Positions 50,540 to 58,660 of a stretch of 64,000 bases of DNA are shown here, in pieces. A model generated the notes under the pieces. It did no database searches. It was not told the origin of the DNA and saw only the letters and a program-made list of their open reading frames with translations. The stretch covers positions 1 to 64,000 of the forward strand of contig NZ_VTFV01000010.1 of NCBI RefSeq assembly GCF_009192745.1, in the 5' to 3' direction. Numbering within the stretch: position 1 is the first letter of the stretch; every line of letters begins with the position of its first letter. Made by a program: the position numbers and the translations under genes. This stretch comes from Arthrobacter citreus. Lineage in GTDB: Bacteria > Actinomycetota > Actinomycetes > Actinomycetales > Micrococcaceae.

Positions 50540-51223
50540 GTGGCCCAACCGGCATCTTCCCGCAAGGACGGCGAGTCGATCTTCCTGGCCCTGAGGTCGG
50601 AGATCCTCTCCGGGCTGCATCCTCCCGGAACGCCCATGCGCGAGGTGAACCTCGCAGAGCGGTTTGGCGTCTCCCGGACTCCGGTCCGGGAGGCGCTGTC
50701 CCGCCTGCAGCAGGAACGCCTGCTGGAGCGGGTCGCCCGCGGCCTGCAGGTACCCCAGGTGGACCCGCAGCAGGTCATCCAGGTCTATGACATGCGGATC
50801 CTCCTGGAAGAAGAAGCTGCCGGACAGGCAGCCAGGGCACGCCGCTTTACCGACCAGATGCGGCTGGAAGCCCTGCTTGAAAGGGACCGCAGCCTGCAGG
50901 ACCCGGACGACCAGACCCGCATCAAAACCAACCTTGAGTTCCATTCCGCAGTGTGGGCCTGCGCCCACAACCCCGTGCTGCAGGACCTGCTCGAGCGCCT
51001 TTCCACCCATCTGGTGCACGCGCCGCATTCAACCCTTTCAGTGGGGCAGCGCTGGGAGGACGCCTTGGAAGAACATGCCGCACTCGCGGCAGCGATCGAC
51101 AGGGAGGATTCCGAAGCAGCCCGGGCCATCGCCCGGAAACATATGGCAACTGCGCGCAGCCTGCGTCTCCAGCTGCTGCGCGAGGGCGCCCTGCAGGAAC
51201 AGCTCCGCTCCTACCAGGGCTGA
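50540..51223 (+). CDS. GntR family regulator, FCD type
   Basis: 227-residue regulator. Winged helix: MREVNLAERFGVSRTPVREALSRLQQERLLE in outline (VSRTPVREAL), then an FCD domain with NLEFHSAVWACAHNP and EEHAALAAAIDREDSEAAR, whose Asp/His residues bind a metal and a carboxylate effector. GTG 50540 follows AAGGA; the longer frame upstream overlaps the flavoprotein. It lies 49 bases after that gene and probably represses the tct and tcuA-like promoters through the TGTATACA-type sites. Confidence 0.88.
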   Translation: MAQPASSRKDGESIFLALRSEILSGLHPPGTPMREVNLAERFGVSRTPVREALSRLQQERLLERVARGLQVPQVDPQQVIQVYDMRILLEEEAAGQAARARRFTDQMRLEALLERDRSLQDPDDQTRIKTNLEFHSAVWACAHNPVLQDLLERLSTHLVHAPHSTLSVGQRWEDALEEHAALAAAIDREDSEAARAIARKHMATARSLRLQLLREGALQEQLRSYQG

Positions 51224-51242
51224 TTCGGGCAAAGGAGGGCCG

Positions 51243-52181
51243 TCAGCGCAGCGAGTCAAGTTTCGCTTCCGCTTTCTCTACCGCCCGGCGGGCCGCCCTC
51301 GCCTCACGCCGTGCCTTGTCCCGGGCACGCTCAAGGGTTCCGCGCCGCCGGTCGAGGTCGCTGATTTCGCGCTCCAGCTCGCGGATCCGCTCCCGCAGGT
51401 CATCAATCTCATCGGTCAGGCCGTCGCGGAATGAGGCCTGGCCGTCAACCTCGGACTGGACTTCCGCGAGTTTCTGTTCCGCCTGTTTCGCGGCTTCGCT
51501 GGCCTTCGCCAGCTCCTGCTCCGCTTCCTCCCGGGCTTTTGCCCGGGCTGCCTGCTGCTGGCGCGGCGTTCCCTTTGCCGGCGCCTTGCCGGCATCCGCG
51601 CCGCCGGGTTGCCTGGTCCTGGCGCCCGCGGACACCAGCGGGGAGGCAGACTCCGGATCCGCGACGGCGCCGTCGAGGTCCACCGGCTCCCAGCCGTTCG
51701 CTGCCAGCCCACGCACGAGCCGCCCGGAGGCCAGGGCCGCTGCCGCGTCAGGGTCCGTCATGGCTGCCCAGAGAGTCTGCTCCACTTCGGCGGCCACTGC
51801 AGCGCTTACCGGGTTGCCGAGCCTTTCGGCCAGCTCCCGTGCATCCCGGGCCAGGCTCCTGAGCATGCGGTGGCGTTCGGAGTTCAGCCTGCGCAGCTCT
51901 TCCCTGTCGAGGTCTGCCTGCGCTTCCCGGAGGGACGCACCGAGGGCAAGGACACTGGCGATCGCGGGCCCCTCTTCCCGGATAAGCATGTTGGCCAGCC
52001 AGGCAGCAGCCGACGGTTTGGGCAGGGCCTTCAGGCGCTTGCCAAGATCGGCATGACCCTCACGGGTGGCTGCCGCCGCCTCTGCGTTGCGGGAGGCCGT
52101 GAACTCGCTCGGCAGCAGCCCGTACAACCGGGTGACTGCCTCTGCCGGACCTGCGGCCTTCGAACTCTGGGAGGGACTCAT
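51243..52181 (-). CDS. Hypothetical coiled-coil protein
   Basis: 312-residue protein. The N-terminal half (about 1-160) is helical with a conserved-looking ALPKPSAAAWLANML patch; the C-terminal third (about 215-312) is a long charged coiled coil with heptads (AKQAEQKLAEVQSEVD; LRERIRELEREISDLDRRR). No signal or membrane segment. I do not recognise a family with a known role. The start overlaps the DoxX-like stop by four bases, indicating an operon with that gene. Confidence 0.7.
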   Translation of the reverse strand: MSPSQSSKAAGPAEAVTRLYGLLPSEFTASRNAEAAAATREGHADLGKRLKALPKPSAAAWLANMLIREEGPAIASVLALGASLREAQADLDREELRRLNSERHRMLRSLARDARELAERLGNPVSAAVAAEVEQTLWAAMTDPDAAAALASGRLVRGLAANGWEPVDLDGAVADPESASPLVSAGARTRQPGGADAGKAPAKGTPRQQQAARAKAREEAEQELAKASEAAKQAEQKLAEVQSEVDGQASFRDGLTDEIDDLRERIRELEREISDLDRRRGTLERARDKARREARAARRAVEKAEAKLDSLR

Positions 52182-52549
52182 CCCGGGTAGGGGCCGAACC
52201 GGCCAATGGCCACGAAGACGTTCACCGCCAGCAGGATCGCGGGAAGGGCTACCCGCTGGCGTTCGCGGCGCCTCAGATGCACCACCACGGCGCCTGCCAT
52301 CATCAGGGCCAGGGCACAGGCCGCGATCGGGGTGAGGACGGGAGCCACATCGGTGGCGGCCGGAAGCAGGAGTCCCAGCGCACCCAGGATTTCAGCCACG
52401 CCAATCAGTTTGACGCCCCAGGCCGGGAAGTCGGCGGGCCACCGCAGGACACGGACCAGTTTGGTATAGGGCTGGACCAGGCGCATGGCTCCAAGGCCGA
52501 AGTACAGCAGGGCCAGTACGATTTCCGCTACCCACAAAAACACCAGCAT
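52178..52549 (-). CDS. DoxX family protein
   Basis: 123-residue membrane protein with four hydrophobic helices and the short DoxX_2 (DoxX-like) layout: IVLALLYFGLGAMRLVQPY, then GVAEILGALGLLLPAATDVAPVLTPIAACALALMM. Unrelated in detail to the 176-residue DoxX at 16062. Function unknown. Upstream of the coiled-coil gene on the same strand. Confidence 0.82.
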   Translation of the reverse strand: MLVFLWVAEIVLALLYFGLGAMRLVQPYTKLVRVLRWPADFPAWGVKLIGVAEILGALGLLLPAATDVAPVLTPIAACALALMMAGAVVVHLRRRERQRVALPAILLAVNVFVAIGRFGPYPG

Positions 52550-52627
52550 GGATGTTCCTCAATCCCCCGTTCCGTTCCGGTCAGGCCCGGCCCTGTCATC
52601 CTATCCAGCCGTTCCGCCGAGGCACAG

Positions 52628-53683
52628 CTACGGTGCGGTCCGGCCCTGGAATCCGGGCGGCACGGCAGTGCTGGACCGGACAAGGAACTCGGTGGGGTAG
52701 GTGCCGTGCAGCAGTTCGCCGTCAACCGGCTCATTGCGCAGCAGGGACAGCACGGCGCCGACGGCGGCGGCTCCCTGTCCTGCCGGGTCCTGGCTGATGG
52801 TGGTGAGGCCAAAAACGGCCGAGAGCTCATGGCCGTCAATGCCGATCACGGAGAGATCCTCCGGTACGCGCAGGCCCAGTTCCCGCGCAGCCAGGATTGC
52901 CCCCACCGCGATTTCATCGGCGGCGCAGAAGATCCCGGTGACGCCGGCCGACGGATCCGCCAGCAGCGCCTTGGCGGCAGCGAATCCGCCGGCAACGCTG
53001 AATTCGGAGCTTCGCAGCCACTGTGGCCTGGGGGTGAGGCCGGCTTCCGCCATGGCAGAGCGGTAACCGTCCTGCCGGGTGCTTCCCATCCGGAAATCGC
53101 GTTCGAGTTCCTCCCCGCCGCCGATGTGGGCGATCCGGGTGTGGCCGAGTGAGATGAGGTGCCGGGTGGCCAGGGCAGAAATGCTGAACTCGTCAACCCG
53201 TACCGTCGGGGTGTCCGGCAGCGGGCCGCCAATGGCAACGATCGGCTTGCCTACCTCGCGCAGCTGCTCCAGCTCTTCCTCGGTGGGGCGCAGGGCCACG
53301 GTGATGACGGCGTCGAGCCTCTTGCGCTGAAGCATCTCCTTCAGCACGCTTTCTCGGTGGCCCGGGCCGTCGGACGTGTTGTACAGGGTGAGGTCATAGC
53401 CGGCCTCGATCAGCGCCGACGCAGCGCCCTCCAGGACCTGGGAGAAGTACCAACGCCCAACCGTGGGAAGAACGATTCCGATGTTCCGGCTCCGGCCCGA
53501 GGCCAGCGACGACGCGTTATAGGAGATGACGAACCCGAGTTCCTCCGCTGCGGCCTGGACCTTCCGGCGGGTCTGCTCGGAGACCCTGCCGTTGCCGCTC
53601 AGCGCCCGGGAGACTGTCGCCGCAGAGACTCCTGCCCTGGCGGCGACTTCACGAATACCTGCCCCGCGGGCGCTGCGTTCCAC
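52628..53683 (-). CDS. LacI family transcriptional regulator (maltose locus)
   Basis: 351-residue LacI/GalR regulator. Helix-turn-helix and hinge: IREVAARAGVSAATVSRALSGNGRVSEQ (residues about 10-37 in two parts around VSAATVSRAL), then a periplasmic-binding-type sugar domain with PTVGRWYFSQVLEGA, GTYPTEFLVRSST. Its start is four bases after the GH13 stop on the same strand, so GH13 and lacI are likely one transcript, divergent from malEFG. It is the expected maltose/maltodextrin repressor. Confidence 0.92.
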   Translation of the reverse strand: MERSARGAGIREVAARAGVSAATVSRALSGNGRVSEQTRRKVQAAAEELGFVISYNASSLASGRSRNIGIVLPTVGRWYFSQVLEGAASALIEAGYDLTLYNTSDGPGHRESVLKEMLQRKRLDAVITVALRPTEEELEQLREVGKPIVAIGGPLPDTPTVRVDEFSISALATRHLISLGHTRIAHIGGGEELERDFRMGSTRQDGYRSAMAEAGLTPRPQWLRSSEFSVAGGFAAAKALLADPSAGVTGIFCAADEIAVGAILAARELGLRVPEDLSVIGIDGHELSAVFGLTTISQDPAGQGAAAVGAVLSLLRNEPVDGELLHGTYPTEFLVRSSTAVPPGFQGRTAP

Positions 53684-53687
53684 TGGC

Positions 53688-55412
53688 TCAGGCTAGCCGA
53701 ATCCACACGGCGGCGTCCGGAGCCAGGACACCGTTGCTGCCGGCCTCCGGAATGCTGCGCACCAGGATCTCTCCGGCAGGCAGTTCCACGGGCTCCGAGC
53801 CCATGTTCATCATGGCCAGGACGTTCCCGTTGACCAGCGACACAACGCCCTTGCCGTCATGCTCGGGCCACCAGGCCAGGGACCCGTGGCCCAGGTCCAG
53901 TTCCCGGCGCAGGGCCAGTGCTTCCCGGTAGACGTGCAGGGTTGAGTCCGGATCCTGCTGCTGCAGGTCCCGTGCGAGTTCCCGCCACTGTTCCGGCTGG
54001 GGCAGCCAGCTCTTTCCGGTGCTGCTGAACCCGTACGACGGCGCATCGGCGACCCACGGAAGCGGAACGCGGCACCCGTCCCGGCCCAGGCGCTCGCCAC
54101 CGGTGCGGTGGAAGGTGGGATCCTGCCGGTGGCCGTGTTCGAGCATGGTGTGGTCCGGCAGGCCCAGTTCTTCGCCCTGGTAGAGGTAGACGCCGCCGGG
54201 GAGCGCGAGCATGAGGACGGTGGCTGCCCGTGCACGGCGCAGCCCCAGTTCGTGGTCCGGCTGGAAGTCCTCCGGTCCCAGGCCATCGCCGGGCCGGGTA
54301 TGCCCCTCGGCCTGGCCGAAGCGGGAGACGTGGCGGACGACGTCGTGGTTGGAGAGGACCCAGGTGGTGGGGGCGCCGACTTTGTCGAAGGCTTCGAGGC
54401 TGGTGGTGATGATGCGGCGTAGTTCGTGGGGGTTCCAGGGGTGGTGGAGGTAGGCGAAGTTGAAGGTTTGGTGCATTTCATCGTTCCGGACCCAGTCGGT
54501 GAGCCGGTCCAGGGGGTCGATGGTTGCTTCGGCGCAGAGGACGCGGTCGCCGTCGTAGTCGTCGAGGATTTTGCGCCAGGAGCGGTAGATGTCGTGGATT
54601 CCGGCTTGGCCGAACATGGGTGCCTGGTCTCCGGGGAAGCCTTCGGTGGAGGCGCCGTCGGCTCGGCCGCCCCAGTCGGGGAGCCCGCTTTTCTTGATCA
54701 GGGCGTGGGCGACGTCGACGCGGAAGCCGCCGACGCCGCGGTCGAGCCAGAAGCGCAGGATGCGTTCGAATTCATCGTGGACGGCGGGGTTGTCCCAGTT
54801 GAAGTCGGGCTGGGAGGAGTCAAAGAGGTGCAGGTACCACTGGCCGGGGGTGCCGTCGGGGTTGGTGGTGCGGGTCCAGGCGGGGCCGCCGAAGTGGGAC
54901 TGCCAGTTGTTGGGCGGGTTTTCGCCGTTCTCTCCGGTGCCGTCGCGGAAGATGAACATGTCCCGGGCGGGGGAGTTCTCCGGTGCGGCGAGGGCAGCCT
55001 GGAAGAGGGCATGCTGGTCGGAGCAGTGGTTGGGGACGAGGTCCACGATGACGCGGATGCCGTGGTTTTTGGCGGTGGCGACGAGGTTGTCGAAGTCTTC
55101 CAGGGTGCCGAAGAGGGGGTCGACGTCGCAGTAGTCGGCGACGTCGTAGCCGGCGTCTTTTTGGGGGGAGACGTAGAAGGGGGAGAGCCAGATCGCGTCG
55201 ATGTCCAGTTCGGCCAGGGTGGGGATTTCGGCGGTGATGCCGGGCAGGTCGCCGATGCCGTCGCCGCGCAGGTCGCGGAAGGAGCGGGGGTAGATCTGGT
55301 AGATCACCGAGGACCGCCACCACTGCTGTTCCCGGTCGGGGGAAGCATCATGGACCGGAACCAGGGCGGCACCGGGAAGCTGGGCGGAGGGGACTGCGAT
55401 AGTGCTGAGCAT
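53688..55412 (-). CDS. GH13 alpha-glucosidase (copy 2, maltose locus)
   Basis: 574-residue paralogue of the enzyme at 2478-4214. Catalytic residues are Asp233 (FRVDVAH), Glu295 (CAEATIDP) and Asp357 (SNHDVVRH). Outside the shared tract the two differ at many positions: RFGQAEGHTRPGDGLGPED here versus RFGLKTHDLRSGDGIGPDD there. ATG 55412 with TTTAGGA upstream is preferred; ATG 55421 is too close to that site. It hydrolyses imported maltose or maltodextrin. Upstream of lacI, divergent from malE. Confidence 0.93.
   Translation of the reverse strand: MLSTIAVPSAQLPGAALVPVHDASPDREQQWWRSSVIYQIYPRSFRDLRGDGIGDLPGITAEIPTLAELDIDAIWLSPFYVSPQKDAGYDVADYCDVDPLFGTLEDFDNLVATAKNHGIRVIVDLVPNHCSDQHALFQAALAAPENSPARDMFIFRDGTGENGENPPNNWQSHFGGPAWTRTTNPDGTPGQWYLHLFDSSQPDFNWDNPAVHDEFERILRFWLDRGVGGFRVDVAHALIKKSGLPDWGGRADGASTEGFPGDQAPMFGQAGIHDIYRSWRKILDDYDGDRVLCAEATIDPLDRLTDWVRNDEMHQTFNFAYLHHPWNPHELRRIITTSLEAFDKVGAPTTWVLSNHDVVRHVSRFGQAEGHTRPGDGLGPEDFQPDHELGLRRARAATVLMLALPGGVYLYQGEELGLPDHTMLEHGHRQDPTFHRTGGERLGRDGCRVPLPWVADAPSYGFSSTGKSWLPQPEQWRELARDLQQQDPDSTLHVYREALALRRELDLGHGSLAWWPEHDGKGVVSLVNGNVLAMMNMGSEPVELPAGEILVRSIPEAGSNGVLAPDAAVWIRLA
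54316..55365 (-). repeat. Gene-conversion tract / direct repeat, copy B
   Basis: Partner of 3106-4155 in the same orientation. The two tracts are 51 kb apart and differ at two silent positions (54393 and 54420). Because both point the same way, homologous recombination between them would delete or duplicate the DNA between, which includes otsAB, tRNA-Thr and the whole catabolic island. Confidence 0.95.
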
Positions 55413-55446
55413 GCCTTGCATCCTAAAGGACTGACCCGAGCCGAAT

Positions 55447-55458
55447 GCAAACGCTTCC
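55447..55458. promoter_or_regulatory. Candidate LacI-family operator
   Basis: GCAAACGCTTCC has partial dyad symmetry around the central CG, as in LacI/MalR-type sites, and lies between the divergent GH13 copy 2 and malE. Symmetry is 4 of 6 per arm, so support is modest. Confidence 0.4.
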
Positions 55459-55681
55459 ACAACATGACCAAACATGTCCCGGAACACTTTTGGCCCGGTG
55501 TGGCCTGTACAGATGCCGTTTCCCGCGGCCGGAGAGAGGGTCGCAAAAATACCTTCAGTGTGTGACTGGACGCACACTGCGCACACGCTTACACTTGCGT
55601 CCATGCCATGGTCCGGGTCACGGGCGGGCACCAATTACCTCCCCGGTATGCCGGGGGCCTGAACATAGAAGAGGTACACCA

Positions 55682-56974
55682 ATGAAGGTGCGCACAACGG
55701 GTACGGCGGGCTTTGGCCGCCGTACCTTTACTCTCGGTGCCGTGTCGGTCACCGCTGCCCTGGTCCTCACCGCCTGCGGCGGCGGCTCCGATACCGGCGA
55801 AGGAGCCGAATCGAGCGACCTCGCCTCCGGCGGAGCCACCACGCTGACCATGTGGGTGGATGCCGAGCGCTCACCCGCGCTCACCGCTGTCACCGAACAG
55901 TTCAAGGAAGATACCGGCATTGAGGTCAAGCTGGTAACCAAGGACTTCCAGCAGGTTTCGGACGACTTCATTACCCAGGTCCCCACGGGCAAGGGCCCGG
56001 ACCTGATCGTGGGACCGCACGACTGGCTGGGCAAGTTCGTCCAGAACGGCGTTGTGGCTCCGATCGAACTCGGAGACAAGGCCGCCCAGTTCCAGGACAG
56101 TGCCGTCAAGGCCATGACCTATGAGGGCAACACCTACGGCGTGCCCTACTCGATCGAGAACATTGGCCTGCTGAGGAACACGGACATTGTTTCCGAACCG
56201 GCAGCCACCATGGACGAAGTGATCGCCAACGGCAAGGCGGCCGTGGCCGAAGGAAAGGCCGAGTTCCCGTTCCTGGTCCAGATGGACCCCAAGCAGGGCG
56301 ACCCGTACCACCTGTACCCGCTGCAGACTTCCATGGGTGTTCCGGTCTTCGGCACGGATGAGTCCGGCAGCTACGATGCTTCGAAGCTTGAACTGGGCAA
56401 TCCCGGCGGCGTTGAATTCGCTGAGAAGCTGGTGGCGTGGGGGGATTCAGGCGAGCGCATCTTCAACTCCAGCATCACGGCGGACATTGCCAAGGAGAAG
56501 TTCAACGCCGGTGCGTCCCCGTACCTGCTCACCGGCCCCTGGAATGTTCCCGACGCCGTGGACGCCGGCATCAACCTGGCCGTCGATCCGCTGCCCACCG
56601 CGGGCGATTCCCCGGCCCAGCCCTTCGTGGGCGTCAACGGCTTCTTCATCAGCGCCAAGAGCCAGAACGCCCTTGCCGCCAACGAGTTCGCCCTGAACTA
56701 CCTCACCACCGAAGCAGTCCAGGACTCCATGTTCGACGCCGGCGGACGTCCGCCGGCCCTGACCGCCTCCTTCGACAAGGCAGCCTCGGACCCGATCGTT
56801 GCCGCCTTCGGTGAAATCGGCGCCAACGGCGTTCCGATGCCGGCCATCCCGGAAATGGAAGCCGTCTGGGCTGACTGGGGAGGCACGCAGCTCGCCCTCA
56901 TCAAGGGAGAAGCAGACCCGGCGACCGCCTGGCCCACCATGGTCTCCAACATCGAATCCAAGATCAGCAAGTAG
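55682..56974 (+). CDS. malE: Maltose/maltodextrin-binding lipoprotein
   Basis: 430-residue family 1 extracellular sugar-binding lipoprotein. The twin-Arg-like basic start (FGRRTFTLGA) leads into a signal peptide ending LVLTAC with lipidated Cys32, then TLTMWVDAERSPALTAVTEQF and KGPDLIVGPHDWLGKFVQNG, which are MalE-like, and LLTGPWNVPDAVDAGI. It binds maltose or maltodextrin for MalFG. AGAAGAGG precedes the ATG. A 15-bp hairpin separates it from malF. Confidence 0.92.
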   Translation: MKVRTTGTAGFGRRTFTLGAVSVTAALVLTACGGGSDTGEGAESSDLASGGATTLTMWVDAERSPALTAVTEQFKEDTGIEVKLVTKDFQQVSDDFITQVPTGKGPDLIVGPHDWLGKFVQNGVVAPIELGDKAAQFQDSAVKAMTYEGNTYGVPYSIENIGLLRNTDIVSEPAATMDEVIANGKAAVAEGKAEFPFLVQMDPKQGDPYHLYPLQTSMGVPVFGTDESGSYDASKLELGNPGGVEFAEKLVAWGDSGERIFNSSITADIAKEKFNAGASPYLLTGPWNVPDAVDAGINLAVDPLPTAGDSPAQPFVGVNGFFISAKSQNALAANEFALNYLTTEAVQDSMFDAGGRPPALTASFDKAASDPIVAAFGEIGANGVPMPAIPEMEAVWADWGGTQLALIKGEADPATAWPTMVSNIESKISK

Positions 56975-57001
56975 CGGCACCAACCAAGCCCGCAGGCGCT
57001 T

Positions 57002-57039
57002 GAGTGGCCCGGATGGTTGATGCTCCATCCGGGCCACTC
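57002..57039 (+). other. Intercistronic hairpin between malE and malF
   Basis: Perfect 15-bp arms (57002-57016 with 57025-57039) and 8-nt loop TTGATGCT, 27 bases past the malE stop and 13 before malF, with no T-run. Such a structure can halt 3'-to-5' RNA decay or cause partial termination, giving more MalE than MalFG, as known for the E. coli malE-malF gap. Confidence 0.8.
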
Positions 57040-57052
57040 GTAGGAGAACATC

Positions 57053-58660
57053 ATGGCCGTTTCAACGGACACAGCCGTCCGACCTGTTAACCCCGCACCC
57101 GCCAAGGCGCCCCGCCGCAGTCCTGACTCGCTGGCCGGAACCCTGGCGAAGATCGTGCTGCTCGGACTCGTGGACGCCTTTGCCGTCTACGTCCTGATCG
57201 CACTGTTCCTCAATGAGGAGTGGGTGGTGCTCGCCGTAGCATCGGCGGTCACCCTGGTCATCAACTGGATCTACCTGCGCCGCGGCGGCCTGCCCGCCAA
57301 GTACCTTGCACCGGGCGTGCTGTTCCTGCTGATCTTCCAGGTGTTCGTCGTCGTTTACAGCGGCTACGTGGCCTTCACCAACTACGGCGACGGGCACAAC
57401 AGCACCAAGGACGACGCCGTCGCCGCCATCTCCCTGACCGCGCAGCAGCGGGTGCCTGATTCGCCGGCCTATGCCGTATCCGTCCTGGAACAGGGCAGTG
57501 AGCTGTTCCTGCTGGTCACGGATCCGGACGGAGGCATCCAGCTGGGCGGCGCTGAAATGCCGCTGGAAGAGGTCGCAGATGCCCAAACGGACAGCACCGG
57601 GAAAGCCACCGGCGTCGAGGGGTATGAAACCCTCGCCTTCAACGACCTGCTGAACCGCCAGGCCGAAATCCTGGCACTGAAGGTTCCCTTCTCCGAAGAC
57701 CTCGACGACGGCACCTTGGCCACCGCCGACGGATCCAACGCCTACGTCTACAAGCCGGTACTGGTCTACGACGAGGCAGCTGACACCTTCACCAATTCCG
57801 AAACCGGCACGGTCTACCGGGACGGGGGCGAGGGGTCCTTCGTCTCGCAGGACGGGGAGCGGCTGGCCACCGGCTGGAAGATCAACGTGGGCTTCGAGAA
57901 CTTCCAGCGCGCCGTCACCGATCCGGAACTGCGCGGCCCGCTCCTGAGCGTGATCGGCTGGACCTTCACTTTCGCCGTCGCATCCGTGGCGCTGTGCTTC
58001 GGACTCGGACTCTTCCTGGCCATCACCTTCAACCACCCCACTCTCCGGGGCAAGAAGGTATACCGCGTTCTGATGATCATGCCGTACGCCTTCCCGGCGT
58101 TCCTGGCTGGCCTGGTCTGGTCCGGGATGCTCAACCAGGAATTCGGGTTCATCAACGGCACGTTCTTCGGCGGGGCTTCAATACCCTGGTTGAACGATCC
58201 CTGGCTGGCGAAGGCCAGCGTGCTGCTGGTCAACACCTGGCTTGGTTTCCCGTACATGTTCCTGGTCTGCACCGGGGCCCTGCAGTCGCTTCCGGAGGAA
58301 GTCAACGAAGCGGCCAGGATGGACGGTGCCGGAGCCTGGCGGATCTTCCGCTCCATCAAGCTCCCGCTGCTGCTGGTCTCCACGGCGCCGCTGCTGATCT
58401 CAACATTCGCGTTCAACTTCAACAACTTCAACGTGATCTTCATGCTCACCGGAGGCGGCCCCCGCTTCCCGGGAACCAGCCAGGACATCGGTGCCACCGA
58501 CCTGCTGATCACCGTGGTGTACAAGGTGGCCTTTGGCCAGGGCACCGGCCGTGATTACGGGCTGGCCAGCGCCCTGGCAATCCTGATCTTCATCATCGTG
58601 GCCGTTATCTCCGCCGTCAGCTTCAGGCAGACCAAGTCGCTGGAAGAAGTGAACTCATGA
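57053..58660 (+). CDS. malF: Maltose ABC permease, MalF type
   Basis: 535-residue inner-membrane permease. Three N-terminal helices, a large extracytoplasmic loop (about residues 115-285) as in MalF, then five helices with the EAA loop EEVNEAARMDGAGAWRIF. The length, near that of E. coli MalF, and the big loop separate it from ordinary 300-residue sugar permeases. GTAGGAGA precedes the ATG. Its stop overlaps malG. Confidence 0.93.
   Translation: MAVSTDTAVRPVNPAPAKAPRRSPDSLAGTLAKIVLLGLVDAFAVYVLIALFLNEEWVVLAVASAVTLVINWIYLRRGGLPAKYLAPGVLFLLIFQVFVVVYSGYVAFTNYGDGHNSTKDDAVAAISLTAQQRVPDSPAYAVSVLEQGSELFLLVTDPDGGIQLGGAEMPLEEVADAQTDSTGKATGVEGYETLAFNDLLNRQAEILALKVPFSEDLDDGTLATADGSNAYVYKPVLVYDEAADTFTNSETGTVYRDGGEGSFVSQDGERLATGWKINVGFENFQRAVTDPELRGPLLSVIGWTFTFAVASVALCFGLGLFLAITFNHPTLRGKKVYRVLMIMPYAFPAFLAGLVWSGMLNQEFGFINGTFFGGASIPWLNDPWLAKASVLLVNTWLGFPYMFLVCTGALQSLPEEVNEAARMDGAGAWRIFRSIKLPLLLVSTAPLLISTFAFNFNNFNVIFMLTGGGPRFPGTSQDIGATDLLITVVYKVAFGQGTGRDYGLASALAILIFIIVAVISAVSFRQTKSLEEVNS

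Noticed and set aside
16062-52549. The two DoxX-type genes as a second duplicated pair
   Set aside because: 176 versus 123 residues with no extended identity; different DoxX subfamilies.
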